Assembly: GCA_046765875.1 (NCBI GenBank)
Contig: JBKPSJ010000400.1
Span: 1 to 11,466 of the forward strand
Direction of reading: 5' to 3'
Source: DASRHY01 sp046765875
GTDB lineage: Bacteria; Actinomycetota; Actinomycetes; Propionibacteriales; Kribbellaceae
DNA: 11,466 bases
Of this stretch, positions 1-5,905 are shown in pieces; position 1 is the first letter of the stretch, and each line of letters opens with the position of its first letter. Under the pieces are notes generated by a model. The model worked only from the letters and a program-made list of their open reading frames with translations. It was not told the origin of the DNA and made no database searches. The translations under genes were made by a program, and so were the position numbers.

Positions 1-141
1 AGGTCACCGGTCAGCCGACTCGGTGGGTCGTGCCGAAGGGCTCACTCAACTGAAAGCCGCTCGGTGGGTTCCCGCTGGGTGTTGTTGGTCCGCCGACCGC
101 ATGCGGTGCGTGAACCCACCACGACGACGGCGAACCCGCAG
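1..141. other. Gene-free stretch downstream of recO
   Basis: I see no gene in this segment, which lies between the recO stop and the window edge. It contains a perfect 9-bp inverted repeat (GGTGGGTTC at 63–71, GAACCCACC at 112–120). Between the arms are a perfect 12-bp palindrome, ACCGCATGCGGT, at 96–107 and a small GGTC/GACC hairpin at 87–98. The 10-mer CTCGGTGGGT occurs at 19–28 and again at 60–69. No T-tract follows any stem. It may be the recO transcript end or the upstream region of the next minus-strand gene; in related genomes an isoprenyl diphosphate synthase gene often follows recO, but none is visible here. Confidence 0.5.
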
Positions 142-885
142 CTAGGAGACGTCGGCCCCGAGGTCTAGGTGGGGGAGGGAGCGGAGGCCTCGGTCGAGGT
201 GCCAGGCGACGAAGGCGGCGACCAGGGTGCTGGCTTCGCGGCGGGTGCGGGGCTCGGCTGCTTCGGCCACGGACCAGTCGCCGGTCAGCAGGGCGGCGAG
301 GAGTTCGACCGTCGCGGCTGCGGGCATCGCCGAGGCCGGGGGCCGGCAGTTCGCGCAGACCATGCCGCCGGCCGCCGGGTTGTAGGCGCGGTGCGGGCCG
401 TCCACGCCGCACTTGGCGCACTCCGCGAACGAGGGGGCGTAGCCCGCGATCGCCAGCGAGCGCAGCAGGAACGAGTCCAGCACCAGCTCCGGATCGCGTT
501 CCCCGCCGGACAGCGCACGCAGGGCGCCGACGAGCAGGAGGTGCTGCTGGGTGGCCGGCTCGTGTTCCTCGACGACCAGCCGGTCCACGGTCTCGAGCAG
601 TACCGTCCCGCTCGTGTAGCGGGCGTAGTCGTCGACGATCCCCTCGCCGTACGGCTCGATCGTCACCGCCTGCGTGACCACGTCGAGGCTGCGGCCGGAC
701 GCGAGTTGCAGATCGACGTGGCTGAACGGCTCCAGCCGGGCCCCGAACCGCGACGACGTCCGCCGGACACCCTTCGCCACCGCCCGGACCTTGCCGTGCG
801 AGCGGGTGAGCAGCGTGACGATCCGGTCGGCCTCACCCAGCTTCTGGGTCCGCAGCACGACCGCCTGGTCGCGGTACAGCGTCAC
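142..885 (-). CDS. recO: DNA repair protein RecO
   Basis: RecO is the recombination mediator of the RecFOR pathway; it binds single-stranded DNA and RecR and helps load RecA at gaps. The 247-residue product has the usual family length. The N-terminal OB-fold starts at once (YRDQAVVLRTQKLGEADRIV, about residues 4–23), with the basic stretch KGVRRTSSRFG at 38–48. A helical C-terminal part carries a Cys4 zinc site: C156-x2-C159 and C177-x2-C180. The open frame extends 47 codons further upstream, but that part is the reading-frame shadow of the preceding gene. The GTG at 883–885 gives the family N-terminus. This GTG overlaps the TGA of the upstream NmrA-like gene by four bases (GTGA, 882–885), so translational coupling is likely. 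Confidence 0.95.
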   Translation of the reverse strand: MTLYRDQAVVLRTQKLGEADRIVTLLTRSHGKVRAVAKGVRRTSSRFGARLEPFSHVDLQLASGRSLDVVTQAVTIEPYGEGIVDDYARYTSGTVLLETVDRLVVEEHEPATQQHLLLVGALRALSGGERDPELVLDSFLLRSLAIAGYAPSFAECAKCGVDGPHRAYNPAAGGMVCANCRPPASAMPAAATVELLAALLTGDWSVAEAAEPRTRREASTLVAAFVAWHLDRGLRSLPHLDLGADVS

Positions 886-1703
886 CGGTTCATTGTCCTG
901 CCGGCGAGCAGGTCCCCCAAGCTCATCGGCGGGTGTCCGGTGAGCTGTTCGACGTGGTTGGTCACGACGTCGAGCTCGCCGCTGGCGATCGCGGCGTACG
1001 TGGTGACCCAGCCGGCCACCTCCCACGGCGGCGCGCCGTACCGCTCCCGGGACCGGTAGGCCTCGTCGAGCGTCTCGCCGTGGTACCGGGCACCGATCGC
1101 GGCCGCGACCTCGGCGATGCTGATCGACTCCGGCCCGGTCAACTCGTACGTCGCGCCCTCGTGCCCGTCACCGGTCAGCACGGCGACGGCACAGTCGGCG
1201 ATGTCCGAGCGGACGACGGCACCGACCCGGCCGTCGCCGGCGGGGCCGCGGATCACACCATCGTCGCCGACCCAGTGCGGGATCAGGTCGAGGTAGAGGC
1301 TGTCGCGCAGGAACGTGTACGCCGAGCCCTTGGCGCGCAGGTGTTCCTCGGTGGACCAGTGGTCCCGGGCGAAGGTGAAGGTCGCGTCCGGCGCGGCAGC
1401 GACGAACGAGGTGTACACGATCCGTCGTACCCCGGCGGCGAGCGCGGCGTCCGCGGTCTCGGTGTGCAGCGGGACGCGGTCGGCGGTCTCGCTTGCGCTG
1501 ACCAGCAGCAGCACCTCCACGCCGTCGAACGCGTTGAGCAGCGCGGGTGTGTCACCGTACGCGGCGGTCGCGACCTCGGCACCCTCCAGCCGCGGTGCCC
1601 TCGACGAGTCGCGGACGATGAGCCGCTGCGGTACGCCGCGCTCGTACAGCCGCCGGGCGACAAGGCCGCCGATGTGGCCGGTCGCGCCGGTGACGCCGAT
1701 CAC
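882..1703 (-). CDS. NmrA-like NAD(P)-binding protein (atypical SDR)
   Basis: This 273-residue protein belongs to the atypical short-chain dehydrogenase group (NmrA/quinone oxidoreductase 2-like). The N-terminal Rossmann motif GVTGATGHIG (3–12) follows the first strand directly. A basic residue after the second strand (IVRDSSR, 29–35) suggests NADP preference. The strand RRIVYTSF (93–100) and the segment W116-S-T-E-E with L132-R-D-S are typical of this family. No complete YxxxK active site is evident, so it may be a redox sensor or a quinone/NADPH-dependent enzyme; the substrate cannot be read from sequence. The GTG start at 1701–1703 overlaps the aldo-keto reductase stop as GTGA, and the product's own stop overlaps the recO start the same way. 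No clear Shine-Dalgarno sequence precedes the start, as expected for coupled translation. Confidence 0.9.
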   Translation of the reverse strand: MIGVTGATGHIGGLVARRLYERGVPQRLIVRDSSRAPRLEGAEVATAAYGDTPALLNAFDGVEVLLLVSASETADRVPLHTETADAALAAGVRRIVYTSFVAAAPDATFTFARDHWSTEEHLRAKGSAYTFLRDSLYLDLIPHWVGDDGVIRGPAGDGRVGAVVRSDIADCAVAVLTGDGHEGATYELTGPESISIAEVAAAIGARYHGETLDEAYRSRERYGAPPWEVAGWVTTYAAIASGELDVVTNHVEQLTGHPPMSLGDLLAGRTMNR

Positions 1704-2677
1704 CGGTCGACCAGGTTCATCGTGTCCTCGTTGTACCGCTCCCCCGCCACCGCGTCGGGCGGGAAGGCCTCATCGAGCGCGGCCAGATCGTCGGCGGTCA
1801 GGGTTACGTCTGCGGCGCCGAGGTTCTCGGCCAGCGTGGTGCGCCGCTTCGTCCCCGGGATCGGCGCGATGTCGTTGCCCTGGGCAAGCAACCATGCCAG
1901 CGCGAGCTGCGCGGCGGTGACGCCCTTGGTGGCGGCCAGGTCGCGGACGGCATCGGCGAGGTCGAGGTTGCGCTGGAAGTTCGCGCCGGTGAACCGCGGC
2001 AGGGTGCGGCGCATGTCGTCGGGGCCGAAGTCGTCCGGGGTCCGGATCGCGCCGGTGAGGAAGCCCCGGCCGAGCGGGCTGAACGGTACGAACCCGATGC
2101 CGAGTTCGCGCAGCACCGGCAGCAGCCCGGTGGTCTCCGGGTCGCGGGTCCATAGCGACCACTCGCTCTGCACCGCCGTGATCGGGTGCACCGCGTGTGC
2201 CGCGCGTACGGTCTGGCCGGACACCTCCGACAGGCCGAGATAGCGCACCTTGCCCGCCTCGGCGGCCTCGGCCATGGCGCCGACCGAGTCCTCGATCGGC
2301 ACCCGCGGATCCTTCCGGTGCAGGTACCACAAGTCCACATGGTCGAGGCCAAGTCGTTGCAGTGAAGCGTCAATTGCTGACCGTGCGTACTCGGGACTGC
2401 CGTCGACTCGTGCGGACGGGTCGTCGCGGCCGAGGCCGAACTTGGTCGCCAGTACGAACTCGTCACGGCGCCCGGCCAGCGCCCGGCCGACGAGTTTCTC
2501 GTTCTCGCCCTTGCCGTAGACGTCGGCGGTGTCCAGGAAGGTGCAGCCGGCGTCGAGCGCGGCATGGATCGTCGCGATCGACTCGGTGTCGTCGCCGGTG
2601 CCGTACGACTGCGACATACCCATGCAGCCCAGTCCGAGGCAGGACACCGTCAGTTCACCCAGGTTTGACTCGCGCAT
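1700..2677 (-). CDS. Aldo-keto reductase (AKR13-like)
   Basis: This 325-residue NADPH-dependent oxidoreductase is predicted to reduce aldehydes or ketones in the cytoplasm. The (β/α)8 barrel signatures are complete. The catalytic tetrad is D49 and Y54 (in DTADVYG), K79 (ATKFG) and H120 (WYLHRKD). The later segments SPLGRGFLTG and GTKRRTTLAEN, the latter a cofactor-phosphate site, match the AKR13/YakC-type group. The N-terminal start CLGLGCMGMS is typical of that group. The ATG at 2675–2677 is preceded by TAGGTT six bases upstream and lacks a ribosome binding site, so the mRNA is probably leaderless. It is the first gene of an apparent three-gene unit with the NmrA-like gene and recO. The substrate is unknown; general detoxification is a reasonable inference. 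Confidence 0.93.
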   Translation of the reverse strand: MRESNLGELTVSCLGLGCMGMSQSYGTGDDTESIATIHAALDAGCTFLDTADVYGKGENEKLVGRALAGRRDEFVLATKFGLGRDDPSARVDGSPEYARSAIDASLQRLGLDHVDLWYLHRKDPRVPIEDSVGAMAEAAEAGKVRYLGLSEVSGQTVRAAHAVHPITAVQSEWSLWTRDPETTGLLPVLRELGIGFVPFSPLGRGFLTGAIRTPDDFGPDDMRRTLPRFTGANFQRNLDLADAVRDLAATKGVTAAQLALAWLLAQGNDIAPIPGTKRRTTLAENLGAADVTLTADDLAALDEAFPPDAVAGERYNEDTMNLVDR

Positions 2678-2683
2678 GACCCG

Positions 2684-2689
2684 AACCTA
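2684..2689 (-). promoter_or_regulatory. Candidate -10 of leaderless promoter for the aldo-keto reductase
   Basis: On the minus strand TAGGTT fits TANNNT and ends exactly six bases before the ATG, so the start codon would be the transcript's 5' end. A weak -35-like TTCGAT lies at 2709–2714, giving a long 19-bp spacer. There is no Shine-Dalgarno sequence. This is inferred from pattern only. Confidence 0.45.
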
Positions 2690-2698
2690 TCGTTCCCT

Positions 2699-2718
2699 GA
2701 CCTTTCGTATCGAAGGTC
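2699..2718. repeat. Operator-like dyad between divergent genes
   Basis: GACCTT at 2699–2704 is repeated inverted as AAGGTC at 2713–2718, with eight bases between the arms. The dyad overlaps the putative -35/spacer region of the aldo-keto reductase promoter and sits 45 bp upstream of the plus-strand membrane protein gene. Its position suits a dimeric repressor or a MerR-type activator. No regulator gene is adjacent in this window. Confidence 0.35.
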
Positions 2719-2751
2719 GACCAGATCCGGTCCTGGCTCCGGCATCGGGTT

Positions 2752-2757
2752 TACGCT
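2752..2757 (+). promoter_or_regulatory. Candidate -10 of leaderless promoter for the CxxC membrane protein
   Basis: TACGCT (TANNNT) lies six bases before the GTG at 2764, the same geometry as at 2684–2689 and 5424–5429. GAGGGC lies directly against the start codon, too close to act as a ribosome binding site. No convincing -35 is visible. Confidence 0.4.
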
Positions 2758-2763
2758 GAGGGC

Positions 2764-3483
2764 GTGGGTCGCGGCCCTGGCACCATCGAACTGACCGGCG
2801 CACCGCGAAAGCTGGCGTTTCCGCAGGCTTGCGCGAGTTGTGGCACGCCCGCTGGCCGGCGGATCCCGATCGAGAAGGTCTTCGAGCGGCAGCGTGGCGA
2901 CCATCCGTCCCGGTACGCCGTCGTTCGGGTGGACGTGCCGTTCTGCACGACCTGCCGGCAGCGGCACCACGACGAGGCCAAGCACCTTCCAGCCGGCCAG
3001 CAGGCACTCAGTGTGTTGCGCTCGATACTGCTGATACCGGCCACGGTGTTCGTGATCATGGCGATGGTGCTGATCGGGCCGTTCGTACACCGTGTTGCCA
3101 TCGGCAACTGGAAGGCTGCGCTGGTGTTCTTCGGTCTGGTCGTGGGGTTCGCGCTGCTCGGGATCCTGTGCGGCTGGGCGGCTTTGCGGCGGTCGCACCG
3201 GTACCGGGTTACCGAGCAGACCAGCGTCACCGCGGCGTTCGACTTCAGTGATGACCTGTCGCAGGCGTACGAACGCGAGCGGCACAGCTATCTGCTCCGC
3301 AACCCTCGGTTCGCCGAAGCGTTCGTCGCGGTCAACGCCAGCCGGGTCTCGGACAACCAGGGCCGGAGCGCCCGGGCCGGCGGTAGTGGTGGTGCCGGCC
3401 GCGGACGGTCCGCCGTGCTCTGGGCCGGACTCGCCGGCACCCTTGTCTTCGTGAGCTGGATCCTGGCTGTGGCCTTCCGCTGA
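2764..3483 (+). CDS. Membrane protein with two CxxC motifs, function unknown
   Basis: I do not recognise this 239-residue protein. Its N-terminal third is soluble and has two paired cysteines, C23-x2-C26 and C61-x2-C64, about 35 residues apart, which could form a zinc ribbon. H68, H69 and H74 follow closely. Two strongly hydrophobic segments come next (about 84–106 and 116–141). Then there is a charged region of about 75 residues, ending in a Gly/Ser/Arg-rich linker (about 199–216). A last membrane segment (about 217–237) is followed only by an arginine. I see no signal peptide. The GTG start is supported by the leaderless-type TACGCT upstream. It is convergent with leuA (11 bp apart) and divergent from the aldo-keto reductase, so it is probably transcribed alone. 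A membrane-anchored zinc or redox sensor is only a guess. Confidence 0.8.
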   Translation: MGRGPGTIELTGAPRKLAFPQACASCGTPAGRRIPIEKVFERQRGDHPSRYAVVRVDVPFCTTCRQRHHDEAKHLPAGQQALSVLRSILLIPATVFVIMAMVLIGPFVHRVAIGNWKAALVFFGLVVGFALLGILCGWAALRRSHRYRVTEQTSVTAAFDFSDDLSQAYERERHSYLLRNPRFAEAFVAVNASRVSDNQGRSARAGGSGGAGRGRSAVLWAGLAGTLVFVSWILAVAFR

Positions 3484-3500
3484 CCCTGAATCGCTCAGCG
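3478..3500. terminator. Small hairpin over two convergent stop codons
   Basis: CGCTGA at 3478–3483 and TCAGCG at 3495–3500 form a perfect 6-bp stem with an 11-base loop. Each arm contains one of the two facing stop codons: the membrane protein TGA on the plus strand and the leuA TGA on the minus strand. No T-tract is present on either strand, so termination function is weakly supported. Confidence 0.25.
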
Positions 3501-5213
3501 TTGCGCCCGGTTGATGGCGGACACGACCGCCTTGAGTGAAGCGGTGAGGATGTTGGCGTCCGTGCCGACGCCCCAGTACACCTCGTCGCCGACCTCGCAC
3601 TCGACGTAGGCCGCCGCCGTCGCGTCACCGCCGGACGACAACGCGTGCTCGTGGTAGTCCAGCACCCGTACGTCGAGGTCGAGCGGCTTGAGCGCGTCCA
3701 CGAATGCCGACACCGGGCCGTTGCCCTCGCCGTCGAGTTCGTGGGCGACACCGTCGCGGTACACCTTCACCCGGAGCGCGTCGTGCTCACCGGCCGTGGA
3801 CGAGGTGTGCACGGCGTTGAGTCGGAGCTCGCCCTCGGCAAGGTACTCCGCGGCGAAGATGTCCCACATCTGCTGCGGGCCGACTTCGCCGCCCTCGGTG
3901 TCGGTGTGCTGCTGGATGACCCGGCTGAACTCGATCTGCAGCCGGCGCGGCAGGTCGAGCCGGTGCTCGGCATTCATGATGTACGCGACGCCACCCTTGC
4001 CGGACTGCGAGTTGACCCGGATCACGGCCTCATAGCTGCGGCCGACATCCTTCGGGTCGATCGGCAGGTAGGGCGCCTCCCACTGGATCTCGCGCACCGA
4101 GATGCCCTGCTCCCTGGCGTCGCGCTCGAGTGCCTCCAGGCCCTTCTTGATGGCGTCCTGGTGAGAGCCGGAGAAGGCGGTGTAGACCAGGTCGCCGGCG
4201 TATGGGTAGCGCTCGGGGACCCGCATCTGGGTGCAGTACTCGACGGTGCGACGGATCTCGTCGATGTCGGAGAAGTCGATCTGCGGGTCGATACCCTGGC
4301 TGAACAGGTTCATGCCGAGCGTGACCAGGTCGACGTTGCCGGTGCGCTCGCCGTGGCCGAACAGGCAGCCCTCGACCCGGTCCGCACCGGCCATCATCGC
4401 CAGTTCGGTGGCGGCGACCGCCGTACCGCGGTCGTTGTGCGGGTGCAGGCTGACGACGCTGTGCTCGCGCCGGGTCAGGTTCCGGCCGAACCACTCGATC
4501 TGGTCGGCGTATGTGTTCGGCGTACACATCTCGACGGTGGCGGGCAGGTTCAGGATGATCTGACGGCCGGGACCGGGCTGCCATACGTCGCTGACCGCCT
4601 CGCACACCTCGAGCGCGAACTCCATCTCGGTGCCGGTGAAGATCTCCGGTGAGTACTGGTAGCCGAACTCGCAGTCGCTCAGCATCTCCTCGGCGTACTT
4701 CATCACCGTCTCGGTGCCGCGTACGGCGATGTTGCGGCACTCGGCCTTGTCGACTCCGAACACGACGCGGCGGAACAGCGGAGCGGTCGCGTTGTACAGG
4801 TGGACGGTCGCCCTCGGCGCGCCACGCAGCGACTCGACGGTGCGCTCGATCAGTTCGTCCCGGGCCTGGGTCAGCACGGACACCGTGACGTCGTCGGGGA
4901 TCACGTTCTCTTCGATGAGGCTGCGGACGAAGTCGAAGTCGTACTGGCTGGCGCTGGGGAAACCGATCTCGATCTCCTTGTAGCCCATCCGTACAAGCAG
5001 CTCGAACATCCGCCGCTTGCGGGCCGGCGACATCGGCTCCACCAGCGCCTGGTTGCCGTCGCGGAGATCGGTCGACAGCCACCGTGGTGCCTTCGTGGTG
5101 CGTTTGGTGGGCCAGGTGCGGTCGGGCAGATCGATCGTCTGGAACGCCCGATAGCGGTGGATCGGCATCGGCGACGGCTGTTGTACCGGCGCGGGCTGGT
5201 TCTTGGGTGACAT
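3495..5213 (-). CDS. leuA: 2-isopropylmalate synthase
   Basis: LeuA condenses acetyl-CoA with 2-oxoisovalerate to (2S)-2-isopropylmalate, the committed step of leucine synthesis. The 572-residue product is of the long actinobacterial (LeuA2) type. The TIM-barrel motif STDLRDGNQAL (47–57) supplies the metal ligand D52. H257-P-H259-N-D261 supplies the two metal-binding histidines, and FGHGERTGN (285–293) is the second HMGL-family signature. SGSHQDAIKKG (348–358) contains the conserved subdomain histidine H351. Residues from about 440 to the end form the C-terminal regulatory domain (EGNGPVSAFVDAL at 496–508), where leucine feedback normally acts. The ATG at 5211–5213 has GAGGAG eight bases upstream. 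Expression appears controlled by a Leu-codon leader (5222–5334). No other leu gene is adjacent. Confidence 0.97.
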   Translation of the reverse strand: MSPKNQPAPVQQPSPMPIHRYRAFQTIDLPDRTWPTKRTTKAPRWLSTDLRDGNQALVEPMSPARKRRMFELLVRMGYKEIEIGFPSASQYDFDFVRSLIEENVIPDDVTVSVLTQARDELIERTVESLRGAPRATVHLYNATAPLFRRVVFGVDKAECRNIAVRGTETVMKYAEEMLSDCEFGYQYSPEIFTGTEMEFALEVCEAVSDVWQPGPGRQIILNLPATVEMCTPNTYADQIEWFGRNLTRREHSVVSLHPHNDRGTAVAATELAMMAGADRVEGCLFGHGERTGNVDLVTLGMNLFSQGIDPQIDFSDIDEIRRTVEYCTQMRVPERYPYAGDLVYTAFSGSHQDAIKKGLEALERDAREQGISVREIQWEAPYLPIDPKDVGRSYEAVIRVNSQSGKGGVAYIMNAEHRLDLPRRLQIEFSRVIQQHTDTEGGEVGPQQMWDIFAAEYLAEGELRLNAVHTSSTAGEHDALRVKVYRDGVAHELDGEGNGPVSAFVDALKPLDLDVRVLDYHEHALSSGGDATAAAYVECEVGDEVYWGVGTDANILTASLKAVVSAINRAQR

Positions 5214-5221
5214 TCGTGGGG

Positions 5222-5227
5222 CTCCTC
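5222..5227 (-). promoter_or_regulatory. leuA ribosome binding site, able to pair with the leader
   Basis: On the minus strand GAGGAG lies eight bases before the leuA ATG and fixes that start. Together with the four bases before it (CAGC, 5228–5231) it is complementary to CTCCT(T)CGCTG inside the leader peptide coding region at 5303–5313, so it can be sequestered. Confidence 0.75.
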
Positions 5228-5313
5228 GCTGTGGTCCGGGACGACCGGCGGACGACGAAACTCCGCGGCGAGGAAACCGGCCTGTGTCAGGCCTCGCCGC
5301 GGCAGCGAAGGAG
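5222..5313 (-). promoter_or_regulatory. leuA leader attenuator: anti-Shine-Dalgarno helix around a strong hairpin
   Basis: Reading the minus strand, the outer helix pairs CTCCTTCGCTG (5313–5303) with CAGCGAGGAG (5231–5222). That is ten pairs with one bulged U at 5308, and it includes the whole leuA Shine-Dalgarno sequence. The very next base begins a perfect 11-bp stem, CCGCGGCGAGG (5302–5292) with CCTCGCCGCGG (5273–5263). Its loop contains a further GGCCT/AGGCC pairing option around the leader stop codon. A smaller stem, GTCCG (5253–5249) with CGGAC (5238–5234), completes a possible three-way junction. The outer strand is formed by Leu codons 8 and 9 and the codons after them. A ribosome stalled for lack of leucyl-tRNA should therefore cover it and expose the leuA site. 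Leu-rich leaders before leuA are known in actinobacteria; this particular fold is my inference. Confidence 0.65.
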
Positions 5314-5334
5314 AAGAAGACCCTGGTACCGCAT
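5287..5334 (-). CDS. leuA leader peptide with four consecutive Leu codons
   Basis: This short gene encodes MRYQGLLLLRCRGEA, 15 residues, ending in TGA at 5287–5289. Residues 6–9 are Leu-Leu-Leu-Leu, encoded CTT CTT CTC CTT; CTT is uncommon in such a high-GC genome, which should make the tract sensitive to leucyl-tRNA supply. The ATG at 5332–5334 lies about 11 bases after a good -10 element, so it is at or near the transcript 5' end. It precedes leuA by 73 bases. The last codons form the left arm of the 11-bp leader hairpin, and codons 8–11 form the strand able to pair with the leuA ribosome binding site. The peptide itself probably has no function beyond being translated. Confidence 0.82.
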   Translation of the reverse strand: MRYQGLLLLRCRGEA

Positions 5335-5345
5335 CTCGATCCGAG

Positions 5346-5373
5346 AGTCTAGCGGGGACCGCGGACGGGTCAA
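5346..5373 (-). promoter_or_regulatory. leuA promoter
   Basis: On the minus strand TTGACC (5373–5368) and TAGACT (5351–5346) are separated by 16 bases, or TTTGAC by 17, a good match to a housekeeping sigma promoter. The predicted start of transcription is near A5340, five or six bases before the leader peptide ATG. Confidence 0.7.
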
Positions 5374-5385
5374 ACCCCCGGTCCC
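5355..5385. repeat. 7-bp inverted repeat flanking the leuA -35
   Basis: GGGACCG at 5355–5361 and CGGTCCC at 5379–5385 are perfect inverted copies with 17 bases between. The centre at 5370 falls on the -35 element. This placement suits a repressor operator, but the motif may be chance in GC-rich DNA. Confidence 0.3.
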
Positions 5386-5398
5386 ACCCATCGGTCGG

Positions 5399-5429
5399 TT
5401 GCCTTCAAGTTCACTGGAGTTCCTAGGGT
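5399..5429 (+). promoter_or_regulatory. Candidate leaderless promoter of the PPOX gene
   Basis: TAGGGT (TANNNT, 5424–5429) ends six bases before the GTG at 5436. A partial -35, TTGCCT, lies at 5399–5404 with a long 19-bp spacer. No ribosome binding site precedes the GTG. The region is shared back to back with the leuA promoter. Confidence 0.45.
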
Positions 5430-5435
5430 GGCAGC

Positions 5436-5861
5436 GTGAGCCATGAGTATGACGTGCGACCGCTGCCCGATCATGGCCTCGGCGTGGTGGTGACGCTCAA
5501 GAAGGACGGCCGGCCCCAGTTGTCGAACGTCAGTTACGCGTACGACGCGGACCGCCGGCGCATCCGCGTATCGGTCACCGACGGCCGGGCCAAGACCGCG
5601 AACCTGCGTCGCGATCCGCGAGTCAGCTTCTACGTCAACGGTCCGCGTGGTCGCTCGTACATCGTCGCGGAAGGTACCGCGACACTCAGCCCGGTCGCGG
5701 CGGCACCGAATGACGCGACGGTCGACGAACTCGTCGACATCTACCGCGCGATCGCCGGCGAGCACCCGGACTGGGACGAGTTCCGCGAGGCGATGGTCGC
5801 CGACCGGCGGCTGGCGCTGACCATCGACGTCGAGCGGTTCTACGGCTGGGACGGCCGCTAG
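5436..5861 (+). CDS. PPOX-class F420/FMN-dependent oxidoreductase (Rv1155-like)
   Basis: This 141-residue cytoplasmic flavin/deazaflavin-binding protein has the split β-barrel of the pyridoxamine-phosphate-oxidase-like family. The pattern PLPDHGLGVVVTLKKDGRPQ (9–28), then the strand RIRVSVTDGRAKTANLRRDPRV with its basic cofactor-phosphate segment R51-A-K53-T-A-N-L-R-R (43–63) and SFYVNG (64–69), matches the Rv1155 subgroup that binds coenzyme F420. The length is normal. F420 is common in actinobacteria, but FMN or heme binding cannot be excluded, and the physiological substrate is unknown. The start is GTG; the nearby ATG at 5443 is out of frame. A GNAT gene follows 44 bp downstream on the same strand and has its own promoter-like sequence, so co-transcription is possible but not certain. 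Confidence 0.88.
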   Translation: MSHEYDVRPLPDHGLGVVVTLKKDGRPQLSNVSYAYDADRRRIRVSVTDGRAKTANLRRDPRVSFYVNGPRGRSYIVAEGTATLSPVAAAPNDATVDELVDIYRAIAGEHPDWDEFREAMVADRRLALTIDVERFYGWDGR

Positions 5862-5892
5862 AAAACCAGTCGCGGTGGTGGGGCCTTTGGCT

Positions 5893-5898
5893 CACCCT
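5893..5898 (+). promoter_or_regulatory. Weak candidate -10 before the GNAT gene
   Basis: CACCCT lies seven bases before the ATG at 5906. GAGGGA at 5899–5904 ends one base before the ATG, too close for a normal ribosome binding site. This may be a weak leaderless start within the 44-bp gap after the PPOX gene. Confidence 0.25.
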
Positions 5899-5905
5899 GA
5901 GGGAC

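Noticed and set aside
11..421. A 136-codon minus-strand open frame reaching the left edge
   Set aside because: It runs through the recO 3' part in another frame with Arg/Pro-rich composition, so bases 11–141 have no credible coding sequence.
886..1026. N-terminal extension of RecO to an upstream start
   Set aside because: The 47 extra residues are an arginine-rich shadow of the NmrA-like gene. The GTG at 885 gives the conserved RecO start and a GTGA overlap.
933..2243. A 436-codon plus-strand open frame opposite the NmrA-like and aldo-keto reductase genes
   Set aside because: It lies antisense to two genes with complete catalytic motifs and has arginine/alanine/serine-rich composition without domains.
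2650..3600. A 316-codon minus-strand open frame across the divergent promoter and the CxxC membrane protein
   Set aside because: It crosses two promoters and a convergent gene end and lacks any recognisable motif. The plus-strand frame has clear membrane segments and paired cysteines.
3645..4652. A 335-codon plus-strand open frame inside leuA
   Set aside because: LeuA is unmistakable on the other strand; this frame is its antisense shadow.
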